Source of the DNA: Ascarosepion bandense
Lineage: Eukaryota > Mollusca > Cephalopoda > Sepiida > Sepiidae
Length of the DNA: 64,000 bases
NCBI GenBank assembly: GCA_037127315.1
Contig: JBBBDQ010001686.1
Span: 2,326,001-2,390,000, forward strand
Direction of reading: 5' to 3'
The translations under genes and the position numbers were made by a program. Below the pieces are notes generated by a model, which ran no database searches, had not been told where the DNA came from, and saw only the letters and a program-made list of their open reading frames with translations. Each line of letters opens with the position of its first letter. Position 1 is the first letter of the stretch. This document shows positions 19,698-30,489 of this stretch, in pieces.

Positions 19698-20339
19698 AGC
19701 ATACTGCAACTCAATAGCTAGAATGTTTTATCATCAGACAGTAAAATGTGGTTAATTTATTTTATAATATATAGATAATAAGTTTTAACAAATAAAATAA
19801 AAAAAGCATAAAAATAAAGACATCAGCCAACGAGACGAATAAAGCCGGGTGGTAGGTTATATCATTTTAAAGAATGGTATATGTACGGCTTAATAGACAG
19901 TAGTGTTTCAATGTTTGACTACGGAAAGTGAGACATGCCCAAAATTTTAAACAGGAAAAAGAAAATGATAAAATAGAAAAAAAGACAAAGAAACTGAAAT
20001 AAGAAGAGAGAAGATGCAAGATAGAAGAAAAAGAAAAATGAATGACAAGCAAACGTTGGAAAAGATAAAAAAAAAGAAATGAAAAGAAAAGAAAAAAGAT
20101 CAAAACCAACATAAAAAAATAATGATAGAAATTCAAAACACATTCTTAAAGAAATGTGTTCATGAGTACAAATAAAATCTGAGTTAAATAAAGACAGAAA
20201 AATGAAAAATATAGATAGAACTCTAGATATAAACATAGATAAATTAAAAGAATTTATCTATTTTTTTTTAAATTGCCAGTTCATTAAGCTAATTTTTTAT
20301 TATTATAAAACGAGCAAACAGTGAAGTTATTGAAATAAA
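19698..20339. other. AT-rich stretch without genes
   Basis: 19940-20260 is A/G-rich on the plus strand with many 'aagaaa' words. 20175-20255 resembles 10490-10565. No recognised gene. Confidence 0.4.
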
Positions 20340-20716
20340 TTTAGATATATTTAAGTAAAAATTCTATGGTAGCAAAATTATTGATTTCATTACGTTGGTT
20401 CAATAATGTAGTTTAGAGGAATTTTTTCTTGTAAGCAAAGGAAACATATTTCATGTAACGATTTACATGTTCTAGCTTTAGTTAATATTTTCCATTTAAC
20501 TCTAAGAGTTTTATTTGCATTTTTCAATTGCCAGTATTATTTAGAGAGAGAAGTAGAATTACTATGTACGTTATTATTGAAGATAAGACATGCTGGTAAA
20601 ATAGAGACTTAAATTTATTCTTAGTACATCCGACACAATGTTTGATAAGATTAGGATTTTCAGTGTTAGAGATAGTAGCTTGGTATACAGTAGAATCTGT
20701 AACGCATTTCTTTTGT
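20340..20716 (-). pseudogene. Second PLE-like GIY-YIG remnant
   Basis: Minus-strand reading with frameshifts gives KCVTDSTVYQATIS, then CVGCTKNKFKSLFYQH (degenerate GIY-YIG core), WQLKNANKTLRVKWKILTKA, EICFLCLQEK and LNQRNEIN. This series is typical of the GIY-YIG end of PLE-type retroelements and differs from the 1.3-kb family. It is interrupted at 20717 by repeat C. Inactive. Confidence 0.6.
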
Positions 20717-21414
20717 ACTAGCAATATAGCCCGGTGTTGCTCGGGTGTAATCAAAGCTTTAAAACTAATCCATGGTTCTGGAGCTCAGACTCTTTGAACG
20801 TTGGCACGAAATACTAAAAAGCAATAGTTGTTTCCAGTTAAAGCGAAACCGTAGACTGAAAGAAAAATGAATGGATGTAAGTCAAATTTTGACATCAAGT
20901 TTTTTTCGTCGTAAACTGAATTTTGAAGGCTAAATAAATCCTCTGAGTAAATGGTATCATGGCTGAGACTAAGAACTAGAATTATACCTACTTAGAGCCA
21001 AATCCGAAGCAAAAATTAAAATAAAAGAGCTGAAAAAATTACAGATATACAGGCAGATAAACAAACACACAAACATCTTGCCCTTTATACATCAATATTA
21101 TCGATTTTCTGCACTATTGTAAGCACTGCAACCTTGAAACTTCTGAATATCGTTTCTTATGCCTTTGTCTATGAGTGTATCAACTTTGATTAAAATCGGA
21201 CCACTCCTTCTATAACACGATTTTTTCGATTATCGATTGTCGATATTTATCGGGGGTACCTCGACACAAAACCTAGCTAAGAACACTCGCAGACGCTTAT
21301 AGTACAACTGGGTAAATTTTCAAGAAAATCGGTTCAGCCGTTTCGGAGTCTATAGGTAACGGACACACACAGAGACAGATACACACACACAGACAGACAG
21401 ACAGACAGGCAGAT

Positions 21415-21481
<67 letters not shown>

Positions 21482-21482
21482 G
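20717..21482 (+). repeat. Interspersed repeat C, full copy with (CA)n tail
   Basis: Starts 'gcaatatagcccggtgttgc' and ends in (CA)n at 21365-21479 followed by 'aagttcc'. It includes the optional internal block (20790-21040) shared with 8760-9000. Confidence 0.7.
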
Positions 21483-22036
21483 TTCCATGTATAAATAAGT
21501 TTAAATAACTTATGGTAACTATTTATTATTACTTAAAGATTAACTTTCTTCAGTAATCTATGTATGTATTTACGGAATCTATTTCCTTTTTAGTTAGTGG
21601 AATTATGAATAATCATGAGACAATCGTCTATATACAATTCAATATCTTTTATATCGACTTCACATTTCACTACCTTAGATATAGATATGTATATATAGAT
21701 TTCGTATCCAGCACTTTATTGTAAAGGTTTTATCTCGGGGATTTTTTCTTTCTAACGGGTACTCGACGTTTTGAGCTTGTACGCCGTTTGTTTCTTTTTT
21801 AATCCTCCACCTTTGCCCTTTTTTAATCCCCCACCTTTGCCCTTTTTTAATCCCCCACCTTTGCCCTTTTTTAACCCCCCATCTTTGCCCTTTTTTAATC
21901 CCCCACCTTTGCCCTAAGAAGAGGTCCTCTTCTGTGTGTTCAAGACGATTAAATTATAGTTAAGTTACCTCCCGTTCTAGCGATTTAGTTTCTTATAATT
22001 GGTGTTAGTTTCACTGAGATTAGTATTATTATATGT

Positions 22037-22037
<1 letters not shown>
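21483..22037. repeat. Non-coding stretch with a 24-bp minisatellite
   Basis: 21797-21917 holds about five copies of 'ttttttaatcccccaccttt' plus 'gccc' (period ~24). The rest is AT-rich with no recognised gene. Confidence 0.8.
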
Positions 22038-22070
<33 letters not shown>

Positions 22071-22391
22071 ACTAACTAGACTCTGTAAGTATGCAGGCCG
22101 TAAATTTATACTAAAATAAACCTCCGAAAAAACCATTAACAAACAGAACCTAAATCCATTACAATCCGGTGTACTAAGACGTCGGATAAATGGGGAGACA
22201 AAAAAGAAAACCGCGGAACAAGAACAAAACATTCAATAGTCCGCAGTAAAGAAAAAACCCCAAACGGAACCAAACACAAGAAAAAGTGCTCAACACAAAG
22301 TACGAACGAAAAGATACAATAGTAGAGCAAAAACGATGATCCGTCGTGTGAAACCGCGGTAGGTTTTGGCTCACTCTAGACTTTTGTGTGT
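22038..22391 (-). repeat. Interspersed repeat E with hammerhead-like end
   Basis: 22075-22330 is the inverse homologue of 62639-62900 ('agactctgtaagtatg', 'ccggtgtactaagacgtcgg', 'gagcaaaa'). It ends at 22334-22380 in 'gatgatccgtcgtgtgaaac' and 'cgcggtaggttttggctcac', the same arm sequence as the palindrome at 62527. Both outer edges are (TA)n or TA-rich. Confidence 0.6.
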
Positions 22392-23467
22392 ATATATATA
22401 AAGAATTACACAACATTAAGCAAACACTAGTCAATAATGGATTTCCTAACTCCGTTATTGATCAACAAATTAAAATGTATCTCAACAAAATTAAAAATAG
22501 CTCTAACACTAATGATAATATTAATAATAATGGTTTACATCAAAATAAACATAACACTATTTACTTATACTATTGCAACCAAATACATAATAATTATAAA
22601 CAAGATGAAAAAACTCTCAAAAACATAATACGTAGAAATGTTAAACCAGTCGAAAGTAATAATCAAATTAAACTCATTATATATTATAAAAAGTTTAAAA
22701 CAATTGACCTCATAGTCTATAATAACCCAACTGGCACTAAACTAAATTCTTTATAAAAAACCAATGTAGTGTACCAATTTACATGCCCATTCAGAGATTG
22801 CATCTCTGATACTAATCAAAAACCTAGTACATATATTGGTTTTACCACAACCACGCTCTCCCGTAGACTTACATGTCATCTTTCTGATCAGAGTACTATT
22901 AAACAACATTTCTCTGATAAACATAAACATGTAGGTAATATCAGACAGATTTTGGTCAACAATACGGTGATCCTTACTCATACACACAGTAAGAGGAACC
23001 TGCAGATATTGGAGGCCATGTACATCAAATCAAAACAACCAACACTCAATAAAATCAACTTTAAAACAGGAAATAACATATTACATTGCATTTGACTAGA
23101 TGGTTTTGTTGTCATTTCGCGCTATCCCGCGGTGTGACGTCATAAAACCGCATCGCAAACTTAAGAACTGCGTTTATTATTTTTGGTAACTATTGCCGTT
23201 GCCAAGCGGAGTTTTATGTCAACACAAAATAAAATCGTCGGTGATGGTGGATTTTATAATATTTCAGTTTAAACTACCTCTCTGAAGATAGCTCATGTGA
23301 GCCGAAAGCTTAGAAGAAAACCAATAAATAATTATCCAAATGTTGGAGAATTTTTGTCTTTATTTTCAACTGAAATTAAAGCAAAAATACGAGGTTTAGA
23401 ACGGCTCATGATTAAACATAATAAACATTCATTGTCTCTTATATTTAATAGCATATGTCTAGAAAAT
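22392..23467 (+). pseudogene. Penelope-like element, third copy (GIY-YIG half)
   Basis: Starts at the codons for KELHNIKQTLVNNGF and runs through the GIY-YIG domain to the 3' UTR and pLTR, ending in TA repeats at 23467. About 95% or more like the 3.7-4.8 kb copy by eye. A CAA-to-TAA change after KLNSL (22754-22756) stops the frame before the nuclease domain, which then reads openly as VYQFTCPFRDC to LHCI. The pLTR has 'gatagctcatgtg', destroying the ATG of MAHVSRKL. Confidence 0.88.
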
Positions 23468-23578
23468 ATATATATATATATATGTAGATATATGTAATAT
23501 GTAGATATGTAGATATATGTAATATGTATATATATATGTAGATATGTATATAATATGCATACATATAGACCAAATAAA

Positions 23579-23694
23579 AAAAAATTAAGGCAGACAAGTT
23601 ATTTCATGGTAAATCGGAAGTATAGGTCCATTTCGCCTGAAATAGGCCTATACTTCCGATTTAACCATGAAATAACGTGTCTGCTTTAATTTTT

Positions 23695-23695
<1 letters not shown>
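23579..23695. repeat. Fold-back palindrome, arms ~54 bp
   Basis: Arms 23581-23634 and 23641-23694 ('cagacaagttatttcatgg', 'aaatcggaagtatagg') around a short hinge 'gcctga'. It is flanked by TA-rich DNA on both sides. Confidence 0.85.
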
Positions 23696-23696
<1 letters not shown>

Positions 23697-23745
<49 letters not shown>

Positions 23746-24154
23746 TAATATATGTATGTATGTATGAAATTTTACCCATCATGTATGTAAATATGCGTGC
23801 AATTATCGATACAGGAATTCAACCGAGCGTTCATTTACTTAAAATAGACTTTAGCGAATAAAACTAAAGAGTGATAATTTCCATTAATTGATCATTTTAA
23901 TTTTATAGAGATTTGCATTTCATATCTTAACGAACTCTAATGTAATTAGCGCTTGGGGTAATTAATTTATTATAATTGTGTCTCTCGCGCGGCCTCATTT
24001 AATGCGAGTTGTTTTCAGAAAAAATTCTGTTCAAATGAATTTAATGCGATACTTTCAAGAGTCAACTCTTCAATTTAGAGCCAAAATATAAAAGGTAGAT
24101 TGCACGGAAGTACTGCCGAGTCGACTATATGCACCCCCCTACACGCACACAAAC

Positions 24155-24223
<69 letters not shown>

Positions 24224-24367
24224 GTTGTTGTTGTTGTTTTTCAGTTCAGGCAGCCATCTTTCTTTCGTGTGCATTTTTCTGTCTCTCCCTTGCTTTATCT
24301 CTCTCTCACGAACTATCGTGCTACTTCTCACTCCTTTCCTTTTTCCGGTCTCAGTCCTTACCTCTCT

Positions 24368-24416
<49 letters not shown>

Positions 24417-25125
24417 TTTTCAGATTAACGATACATTTGCATTATTTGTTTCTCACGCATTTCTCTCACTCTAGTCCTATTTTACGCTCAAAATAGAACT
24501 TAATCTTTGTACCGTGTCTGTCATTTTTAACGGACTTTGCGGATACACCCGACATACACACACACACGCGCGTGCACGCGCATATATATATATATATGAA
24601 AAATTCTAGCAAAAATAAAAGTGACAACATCATTCCTCATACATACACACACATACAAACACACACACACATATATATCTGAAGCGCGTGTGTGTGTGTG
24701 CTTCGTTAAAATACATATATTTAAAAACATGATATGTTTATATTTAAATATATATGTTTATATTTATAATATGCTTATATCTATGCATAACTACATTTAT
24801 AATAAAGTTATAAATATAAATATTTATTTATAATTGCTCATATACAAGTATCGTTAAGATAGATATATATATATCTTAACGAAATATATATATATATATT
24901 AACGAAACTTGTATATGCGTAAGTATAAATAAATATTTATATTTATAAATTTATTATAAATATAGATATGTATATATAGTTTCGTTAAAATATATATATA
25001 TATATATTTATAAATATGGTATGTTTATATTTATAATATATTTATATATATATATAGATATCTATATTTATAATATATTTATAAATATAAGTATTTATTT
25101 ATACTTTCGCATACACAAGTTTCAT

Positions 25126-25158
<33 letters not shown>

Positions 25159-25160
25159 GT
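23697..25160. repeat. Low-complexity region: (TA)n, (TG)n, AT palindromes
   Basis: (TA)n at 23697-23745 and 24370-24412, (TG)n at 24178-24222 followed by (GTT)n. 24840-25150 has overlapping AT-rich inverted repeats around 'caagttTCGTTAA'-type words. No gene; the long frames here are translated dinucleotides. Confidence 0.85.
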
Positions 25161-25449
25161 TTAGGCATTGCTCTTTATGTCATCTTTAACAATCTGTATT
25201 AACAGACTGATTTTAATTCCCAGAAATATTTAGAAATAATTTAAGTTAGGGCCTAGAGAAGAAATACTTCTGATTATAAAATGTTAATACGTCTTCTCTG
25301 TGCTAATGAAAATTAATGTATGAAATTGTATGAGAGGATCATACATTTATGGATGAAAGTGTTCTAAGACCTTTAAATAAATTCTCTTATTTTTTAAAAC
25401 TGCACGTTCATAAAATATCCCTCTTACTGGAGCGTTTAAAAAAGGTAAA
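25161..25449. other. AT-rich stretch without recognised features
   Basis: Nothing seen beyond AT richness. Confidence 0.4.
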
Positions 25450-25628
25450 ATCAGTTGTTGTTGATCGTCTGATGAAACCGAAAGGTACAAGCCAAGTAGC
25501 GAAATACCTCGTTTCTAAATGAAAAATATTCCAAAGTTCTATTATATAATTGCATTGATCACTTTTTATTTTTAGTGTACTATTCTTTTTTAATTATAAA
25601 CAAAAAGTAGCTAATGAACTAATATATA
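25450..25628 (+). repeat. Half copy of the 29.6-kb palindrome family
   Basis: Shares 'ccaagtagcgaaatacctcg', 'aaatgaaaaatattc' and 'cagttct-tataattg' with 29670-29800 and starts at a CTGATGA (25472-25478). Ends in (TA)n at ~25620. Only one arm is present, so it may represent the parent unit of the palindrome. Confidence 0.55.
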
Positions 25629-25629
25629 T

Positions 25630-25925
25630 ATACGCAGACAGATCTGTTTCGCTGTATCACAGCTCATCAGTACGGTTAGACTCCGATTGCTTTTTGACCC
25701 GGGATTGAAACCCGACCGAATTGGCGATTCTACATCTGGGCTATGAGCGTTCGGTAGAAGAAAGCAGACTTTTTAGCGTGTATATTATCATTATACGTGC
25801 CCAATAGCCAGAGTGCTCTAATTCATTTTACTGAATGAGCGATGAGTACATGCCAGTGTAGCTACTGTTTTTCAAAGTCTACCATTCTTCCAGAGTGCTC
25901 AGTCAGGGTATGATTAGCAGTAAGT
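25630..25925 (-). mobile_element. Hammerhead-bearing tRNA-derived SINE, copy C
   Basis: Full-length minus-strand copy. B box complement at 25702-25712, A box complement (TAGCCCAGATGTAG) around 25730-25743, ribozyme at 25632-25675. The 5' end is at about 25925 ('ctgactgagcactctgg' complement). The 3' end touches (TA)n. Confidence 0.82.
25632..25675 (-). ncRNA. Hammerhead ribozyme (copy C)
   Basis: CTGATGA 25664-25670, stem II 25651-25663 perfectly paired, GAAA 25647-25650, stem III palindrome, cleavage base at 25637. Stem I keeps 4 of 5 pairs because its outermost G is T where TA repeats begin. Confidence 0.82.
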
Positions 25926-25939
25926 TAGGGCTATTTCAC

Positions 25940-26425
25940 CTATAATAATTCTCTAAGTAAGATTTTAAATAAACTTATTCCTAAATTAGGCCACAGTTGT
26001 ACAAATTATCTAAAAATATTAAAAATCACAATAAAAATTTTTAAATCAACACTTAATCCAAAGTAACAATAATTATTCCAAAACAGAAATAAAAATTTAT
26101 GCAATTGTAGAAATCCTAACAAATGTCCACTAAAAAACAGGTATCTCACAAATTCTATCGATTATCTATGTATAATTTCATCTAGTGAAAACCTAACTAT
26201 TTTTTTTTACATAAGTAGTACTAAAAATACTTTTAAATAGCGATGACACCAACATATAACTTTCTTTAAGAATCACGCGTTCTTCCTTTTTTGCGTATTT
26301 TTGGCAGTTAAAAGACACTAAAAAAGATCCAAAGTAAAATGGAAAATTTAGAAAAACGAGAATCTGTAAATCATTCTATGAAATTTGCCGTCTATGCCTG
26401 AATGAAATAGTAAATATTATAATGT
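25940..26425 (+). pseudogene. PLE-like GIY-YIG remnant, plus strand
   Basis: Hidden coding remains with several frameshifts and stops: ILNKLIPKLGHS near 25970; CRNPNKCPLKNR and LTNSI near 26110-26160; STKNTFK and QHIT near 26215-26260; WQLKDTKKDPK near 26302; CKSFYEICRLCLNE near 26376-26415. This is the Cys-rich linker plus GIY-YIG domain of the same PLE-like lineage as 20340-20716. No open frame longer than ~30 residues remains. Confidence 0.58.
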
Positions 26426-26641
26426 TTCCTAAAAATAAAGCTCTTCCGAACCATGGAAATGAATTAATAATATTATGTAAACACGTAAATATTTCACTTT
26501 AAAGTTTAATTGATTACAATATTCATAAATAAATTATACTTTCAAATTACATAACCATATTTCATTAATAATTAATGACCCACACAATACTTATTCATTT
26601 TTCTTTAATTCAGTATAGCTTAGTATACCATAAATATTTAA
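26426..26641. other. AT-rich stretch without recognised features
   Basis: Nothing seen. Confidence 0.4.
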
Positions 26642-26846
26642 TTAACCCTCTAGGGCCATTCGTATCATATTTGATAGAGTATGAAAACAAGCCCTGAAAG
26701 AAATATTTTCCTGAAAAATTTTTTAAGAGAAATATTTTATAAATTTCAAATGAAAGCAGTACTGACTGCTCAGTCAATGAATACCAAATGTTTCCTTATA
26801 GGGAAATACTGTATCAAATATGATACGAATGGCCCTAGAGGGTTAA
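26642..26846. mobile_element. piggyBac-like MITE, copy 1
   Basis: TTAA flanks at 26642-26645 and 26843-26846. Perfect ~30-bp terminal inverted repeats begin CCCTCTAGGGCCATTCGTAT. The ~197-bp interior has no ORF. TTAA target plus CCC-type ends are the piggyBac hallmark. Confidence 0.7.
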
Positions 26847-27236
26847 GTAGTAATTAATGGGGGATCTGTTTATTACTTCATAACAATATAGAACTGATCC
26901 CTCACTTTATGCCGAGTAGAAGCCTTAACCCTCTAGGGCCATTCGTATCATATTTGATACAGTATGAAAACAAGCCTTGAAGGAAATATTTTCCTGAAAA
27001 ATTTTTTAAGAGAAATATTTTATAAATTTCAAATGAAAGCAGTACTGACTGCTCAGTCAATGAATACCAAATGTTTCCTCATAGGGAAATACCAAATCTT
27101 TCCTTATAGGGAAATACTGTATCAAATATGATACGAATGGCCCTAGAGGGTTAAGGCTTTCCCTGGGCATAAAGTGGGTGATTGGTTTTCTATTGTCATG
27201 AAGTAATAAACTGATCCCCCACTAATTACTACTTAT
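26845..27236. mobile_element. Palindromic MITE (TA target), split by a piggyBac-like MITE
   Basis: Arms 26847-26924 and 27155-27234 are inverted copies ('agtagtaatta', 'gggggatc-gttta', 'ttacttca'). TA flanks at both ends suggest a Tc1/mariner-type superfamily. Its centre was 'agcc-TTAA-ggct', exactly where copy 2 of the piggyBac-like MITE inserted. Half copies occur at 35150-35230 and 42833-42905. Confidence 0.6.
26925..27154. mobile_element. piggyBac-like MITE, copy 2 (nested)
   Basis: Same TIRs as copy 1 and TTAA duplications at 26925-26928 and 27151-27154. It carries an extra 'ccaaatctttccttataggg' unit near its right end, a short internal duplication. Confidence 0.75.
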
Positions 27237-27249
27237 TAATAGAATAAAA

Positions 27250-27443
27250 TGAAAACAAGCCTTGAAAGAAATATTTTCCTGAAAAATTTTTTAAGAGAAA
27301 TATTTTATAAATTTCAAATGAAAGCAGTACTGACTGCTCAGTCAATGAATACCAAATGTTTCTTATAGGGAAATACCAAATGTTTCCTTATAGGGAAATA
27401 CTGTATCAAATATGATAGGAATGGCCCTAGAGGGTTAAATTTT
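27250..27443. mobile_element. piggyBac-like MITE, copy 3 (left end lost)
   Basis: Interior and right TIR match copies 1 and 2 with the same internal duplication. The left TIR is missing and one TIR base differs ('gataggaatgg'). Confidence 0.65.
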
Positions 27444-27713
27444 ACTTTTGCAAATAAACTGCTTTAAGTATTAAAAATAAACTGCGGAAGTATTCAAAAT
27501 ACTTTTGAAAACACTTAAATTTATCTGACTGTATACTATGTGTTCTTAATATCCCCAGACTGATAAAGAGTGTCATTTTATCATGACGTGATTTAACAAC
27601 CCACTCTCCTACGACCTAAATGTTCACTTTTATAGTTCAACCTAAATTTCACTTTTGATTGAATAATCAAGACACACCCTTAAACATATTGTTTAACTCT
27701 CCCTACTTCCCTT
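27444..27713. other. AT-rich stretch without recognised features
   Basis: Nothing seen. Confidence 0.35.
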
Positions 27714-27895
27714 TCATAATTTTCTAAATAATGATGAATTCGTTTTCTATTTTCCCAAATAAATTATTTTCACCATTCGTTTTAAGCTATCACCCGATGA
27801 AGAACAATTGGTTTTTGGAACATGAAATGTTTTGTGTAGTCATAAAAAACTGTTTGATAAACCATTGTTATAAAAATATTACAATTTTAAGCTTT
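27714..27895 (+). repeat. Interspersed repeat J, copy 1
   Basis: Homologous to 45086-45245 ('ttttcaccattcgtttt', 'gatgaagaac', 'ttttgtgtagt'). The other copy reads CTGAAGA-stem-GAAAC at the same place, so the family has a hammerhead-like core that has decayed here (CCGATGA). Confidence 0.5.
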
Positions 27896-28090
27896 ACTTA
27901 GTAGTGAGCACTTTTTTATAAAAGTAAATGCAACGAACAGTAGTTTTTTTTAATTTACCTTTTCTTTCATTTTCTTATAATATATATATATATATATCGA
28001 GAGAAAGAGAGAGAGAGAGAGAGAGAGCGAGATAGAAATGCGTGTGAAATAAACATGCTAATGGATGTGTGTGTATATATATGTATATAT

Positions 28091-28428
28091 AGTCATCCGC
28101 AGACAGATCTGTTTCACTGTATCACAGCTCATCAGTACGGTTAGACTCCGATTGCTTTTAACCCAGGACTGAATCACGACCGAAGTGGCCTCAGTCGGCG
28201 ATTCTACCTCTGGGCTATGGGCGCTCGGTAGAAGAAGGTAGACTTTTTAGCATGTATATTATCATTATACACGTCCAATATCTGAGAGTGTTCTAATTCA
28301 TTGCTGAATGGAGGATGCGTAGATTCCAGAGTAGCTACTGTTTTTCAATGTCTCCCCTTCTTCCAGAGTGCGCAATCAGGGTGTGAAAGCGTAAATAGTC
28401 ATCTGCAGCCAGATCTGTTTCGCTGTAT
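28091..28428 (-). mobile_element. Hammerhead-bearing SINE, copy D: 1.1-unit tandem
   Basis: A full unit flanked by two ribozyme sequences: 28097-28140 complete, and 28401-28428 holding the 3' half of a second ribozyme ('atctgcagccagatctgttt'). The repeat offset is 306 bp, giving the monomer size. Head-to-tail partial dimers are what retrotranscription of a ribozyme-cut multimer or circle would leave. Flanked by TA repeats on both sides. Confidence 0.82.
28097..28140 (-). ncRNA. Hammerhead ribozyme (copy D)
   Basis: CTGATGA 28129-28135, stem II 28116-28128 (GCTGT/ACAGT with a G-U pair), GAAA 28112-28115, cleavage base 28102, stem I CCGTA 28136-28140 with TGCGG 28097-28101. All catalytic positions are present. 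Confidence 0.84.
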
Positions 28429-28561
28429 ACATATATATATATACAAGTTTCGTTAAAAATGACAGTCAATTTGCTATTGTTAAGTCTTATATATAATTTT
28501 TGCATGTGATCTTTTTTCAGAACATAAATTATATAAATGTTCCTAAATCCAAGCGCATATA

Positions 28562-28564
<3 letters not shown>

Positions 28565-28618
<54 letters not shown>

Positions 28619-28914
28619 TTGAATTGGGATAATATTTATTCTCAACTACTGTTTTATCCAGGTTTACTAAAAAAATATTTTGGAAAGCATGTTCTCGATA
28701 TCAAGTTTCTTGAGCGGAACGAAACAAAAAACCCAGGTTTAATGACTGATGATAACAGGGTCCTTACGAAAACACACACACACACACACACACTCACACA
28801 CACACACACACACACACACTGAAGTTATTTAGTAAATACACATATAAGGAGGCTTTACACACACACACACACACACACACTGAAGTTATTTAGTAAATAC
28901 ACATATAAGGAGGC

Positions 28915-28958
<44 letters not shown>

Positions 28959-29100
28959 GACGTTATTTAGTAAATACAGACATGAGGAGTCTTTATACAT
29001 ACACACACACAGTGGCGTTATTTAGTAAATACACATATGAGGACACTTTACACACACAAAAAAAAACAAAACACACACACAGAGACAGTGACGTAATTTA
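28565..29100. repeat. (TA)n followed by a (CA)n minisatellite
   Basis: (TA)n 28567-28615. From 28770 on, (CA)n blocks alternate with about five copies of 'ttatttagtaaatacac-tat-agga'. The unit length varies from ~53 to 76 bp with CA length. Confidence 0.85.
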
Positions 29101-29549
29101 GTAAATACACAGATGAGTGGGGGTGTGCATATATATAATATTATTCAGGTGTTAATAAAAAAGTGCTCAATGTATGAACAGAGCTTTGATTTTTTTCTCC
29201 CTGCATTTTATTTTTATTTTTATTTTACTTTAAATTTTAACTTTTTATCCACATGTAACCTTAGAATATTTAACTTTTTAATATTGTTATTAAAAAAGCA
29301 GTAACTTAAATTTATAAGATTTAATTCCCATAAATATGGAATGAACTTAAATTTAAATCTATTAAACAATCAGTGTGAAATATATACCTAATGATCGCAT
29401 AAGGTATGAAACTCCGAGTTGTGCCATAAACGTATATGTATATTTTTTACTATATATACACTATAATTACAGAAATTTTTAATACAAAACGAACTCATTT
29501 TAAGGTTTTGTTTTAAAGAAATGCTGGGTGACCTCATTCCTTTTTCCTG

Positions 29550-29550
<1 letters not shown>
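29101..29550. other. AT-rich stretch without genes
   Basis: No recognised features. Confidence 0.4.
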
Positions 29551-29600
<50 letters not shown>

Positions 29601-29745
29601 TTTTTAAACGAGTTATTTCGCTACCTTGGTTTCCACCATGAGTGTTTTTTTCAGGTGATTTTTAATAACTTGTTATTAAAAATCGCCTGAAGAAACCACT
29701 CATGGTGGAAACTAAGGTAGCGAAATAACTCGTTTAAAAATGAAA
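29551..29745. repeat. (TA)n and fold-back palindrome, arms ~73 bp
   Basis: Arms 29597-29669 and 29672-29744 with a 2-nt hinge. The right arm carries CTGAAGA-ACCA...TGGT-GGAAAC at 29687-29713, a hammerhead-like order without a clear cleavage triplet. The right flank continues as the 25.45-kb family to the next (TA)n at 29851. Confidence 0.8.
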
Positions 29746-29849
29746 AATATTCACATGTTCTACAGTATAATTGTATAGAACACTTTTTAATACAAATGTT
29801 TACTGATCTAACCCTATTAGGACCAAAAACTATGTATTAAACAATCAAT

Positions 29850-29850
<1 letters not shown>

Positions 29851-29901
<51 letters not shown>

Positions 29902-30039
29902 GTGAACTTTGATGTCAACACTCAGGTGCGACATACTGTTTCATGCTAAGCTCAATCATCAGTTGTGCCCTGATAATTGTGTTTAGCATGAAACAGTCTG
30001 TCGCCCTTGAGTTTTGACATCAATTTTCACTCTTTTATA
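29851..30039. repeat. (TA)n and fold-back palindrome, arms ~68 bp
   Basis: Arms 29895-29962 and 29968-30039. Both strands show CTGAT(G/A)A followed by ATGAAACAG and a 'TGTC' end, i.e. GAAA, stem III and GTC as in the hammerhead-SINE. A degraded relative lies at 33840-33965. Confidence 0.75.
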
Positions 30040-30110
30040 TTTACATACGCTCTGTCTCTGATATTGAGCACTTTATCCTATAAATATAGCACACCTTAAA
30101 AGTATATTTA

Positions 30111-30113
<3 letters not shown>

Positions 30114-30169
<56 letters not shown>
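30114..30169. repeat. (TA)n
   Basis: Nearly pure TA tract of ~56 bp. Confidence 0.95.
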
Positions 30170-30172
<3 letters not shown>

Positions 30173-30285
30173 AGTGAATACAGAACGAAGAAAAAAACTT
30201 TTACAACGTCCAAAACATTAATTTAAAACAGTGCTCGATATATAATATATAGAGCTGTGAATATTTAATATTTATTATAAATTAT

Positions 30286-30442
30286 ATTTTAGAACATGTA
30301 CATAATTTTTTATATATCCGCTACAGATTGTACATTTGTTTCGACATTGAATCTACACCGCCTGATGAGACATTGTAGGTTCAATGTCGAAAATTATGTA
30401 CAATCTGTAGTGGGCATATAAAAAAAATTCTGTACATGTTCT

Positions 30443-30448
<6 letters not shown>
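30286..30448. repeat. Fold-back palindrome, arms ~73 bp, with hammerhead-like hinge
   Basis: Arms 30286-30358 and 30375-30447, ending 'attttagaacatgtac' at both outer edges and touching (TA)n on the right. The hinge holds CTGATGA at 30362-30368, a perfect 7-bp stem GACATTG/CAATGTC and GAAA at 30389-30392. Stem I does not pair, so activity is doubtful. Confidence 0.8.

Positions 30449-30487
<39 letters not shown>

Positions 30488-30489
<2 letters not shown>

Noticed and set aside
28770..29100. CRISPR-like array of repeats and spacers
   Set aside because: The alternating units are (CA)n and a variable AT-rich word in a eukaryotic minisatellite; spacers are not unique.
30362..30392. Fully active hammerhead in the 30.3-kb palindrome
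   Set aside because: Core and stem II are good, but stem I does not pair and no convincing cleavage triplet follows GAAA; kept only as hammerhead-like.
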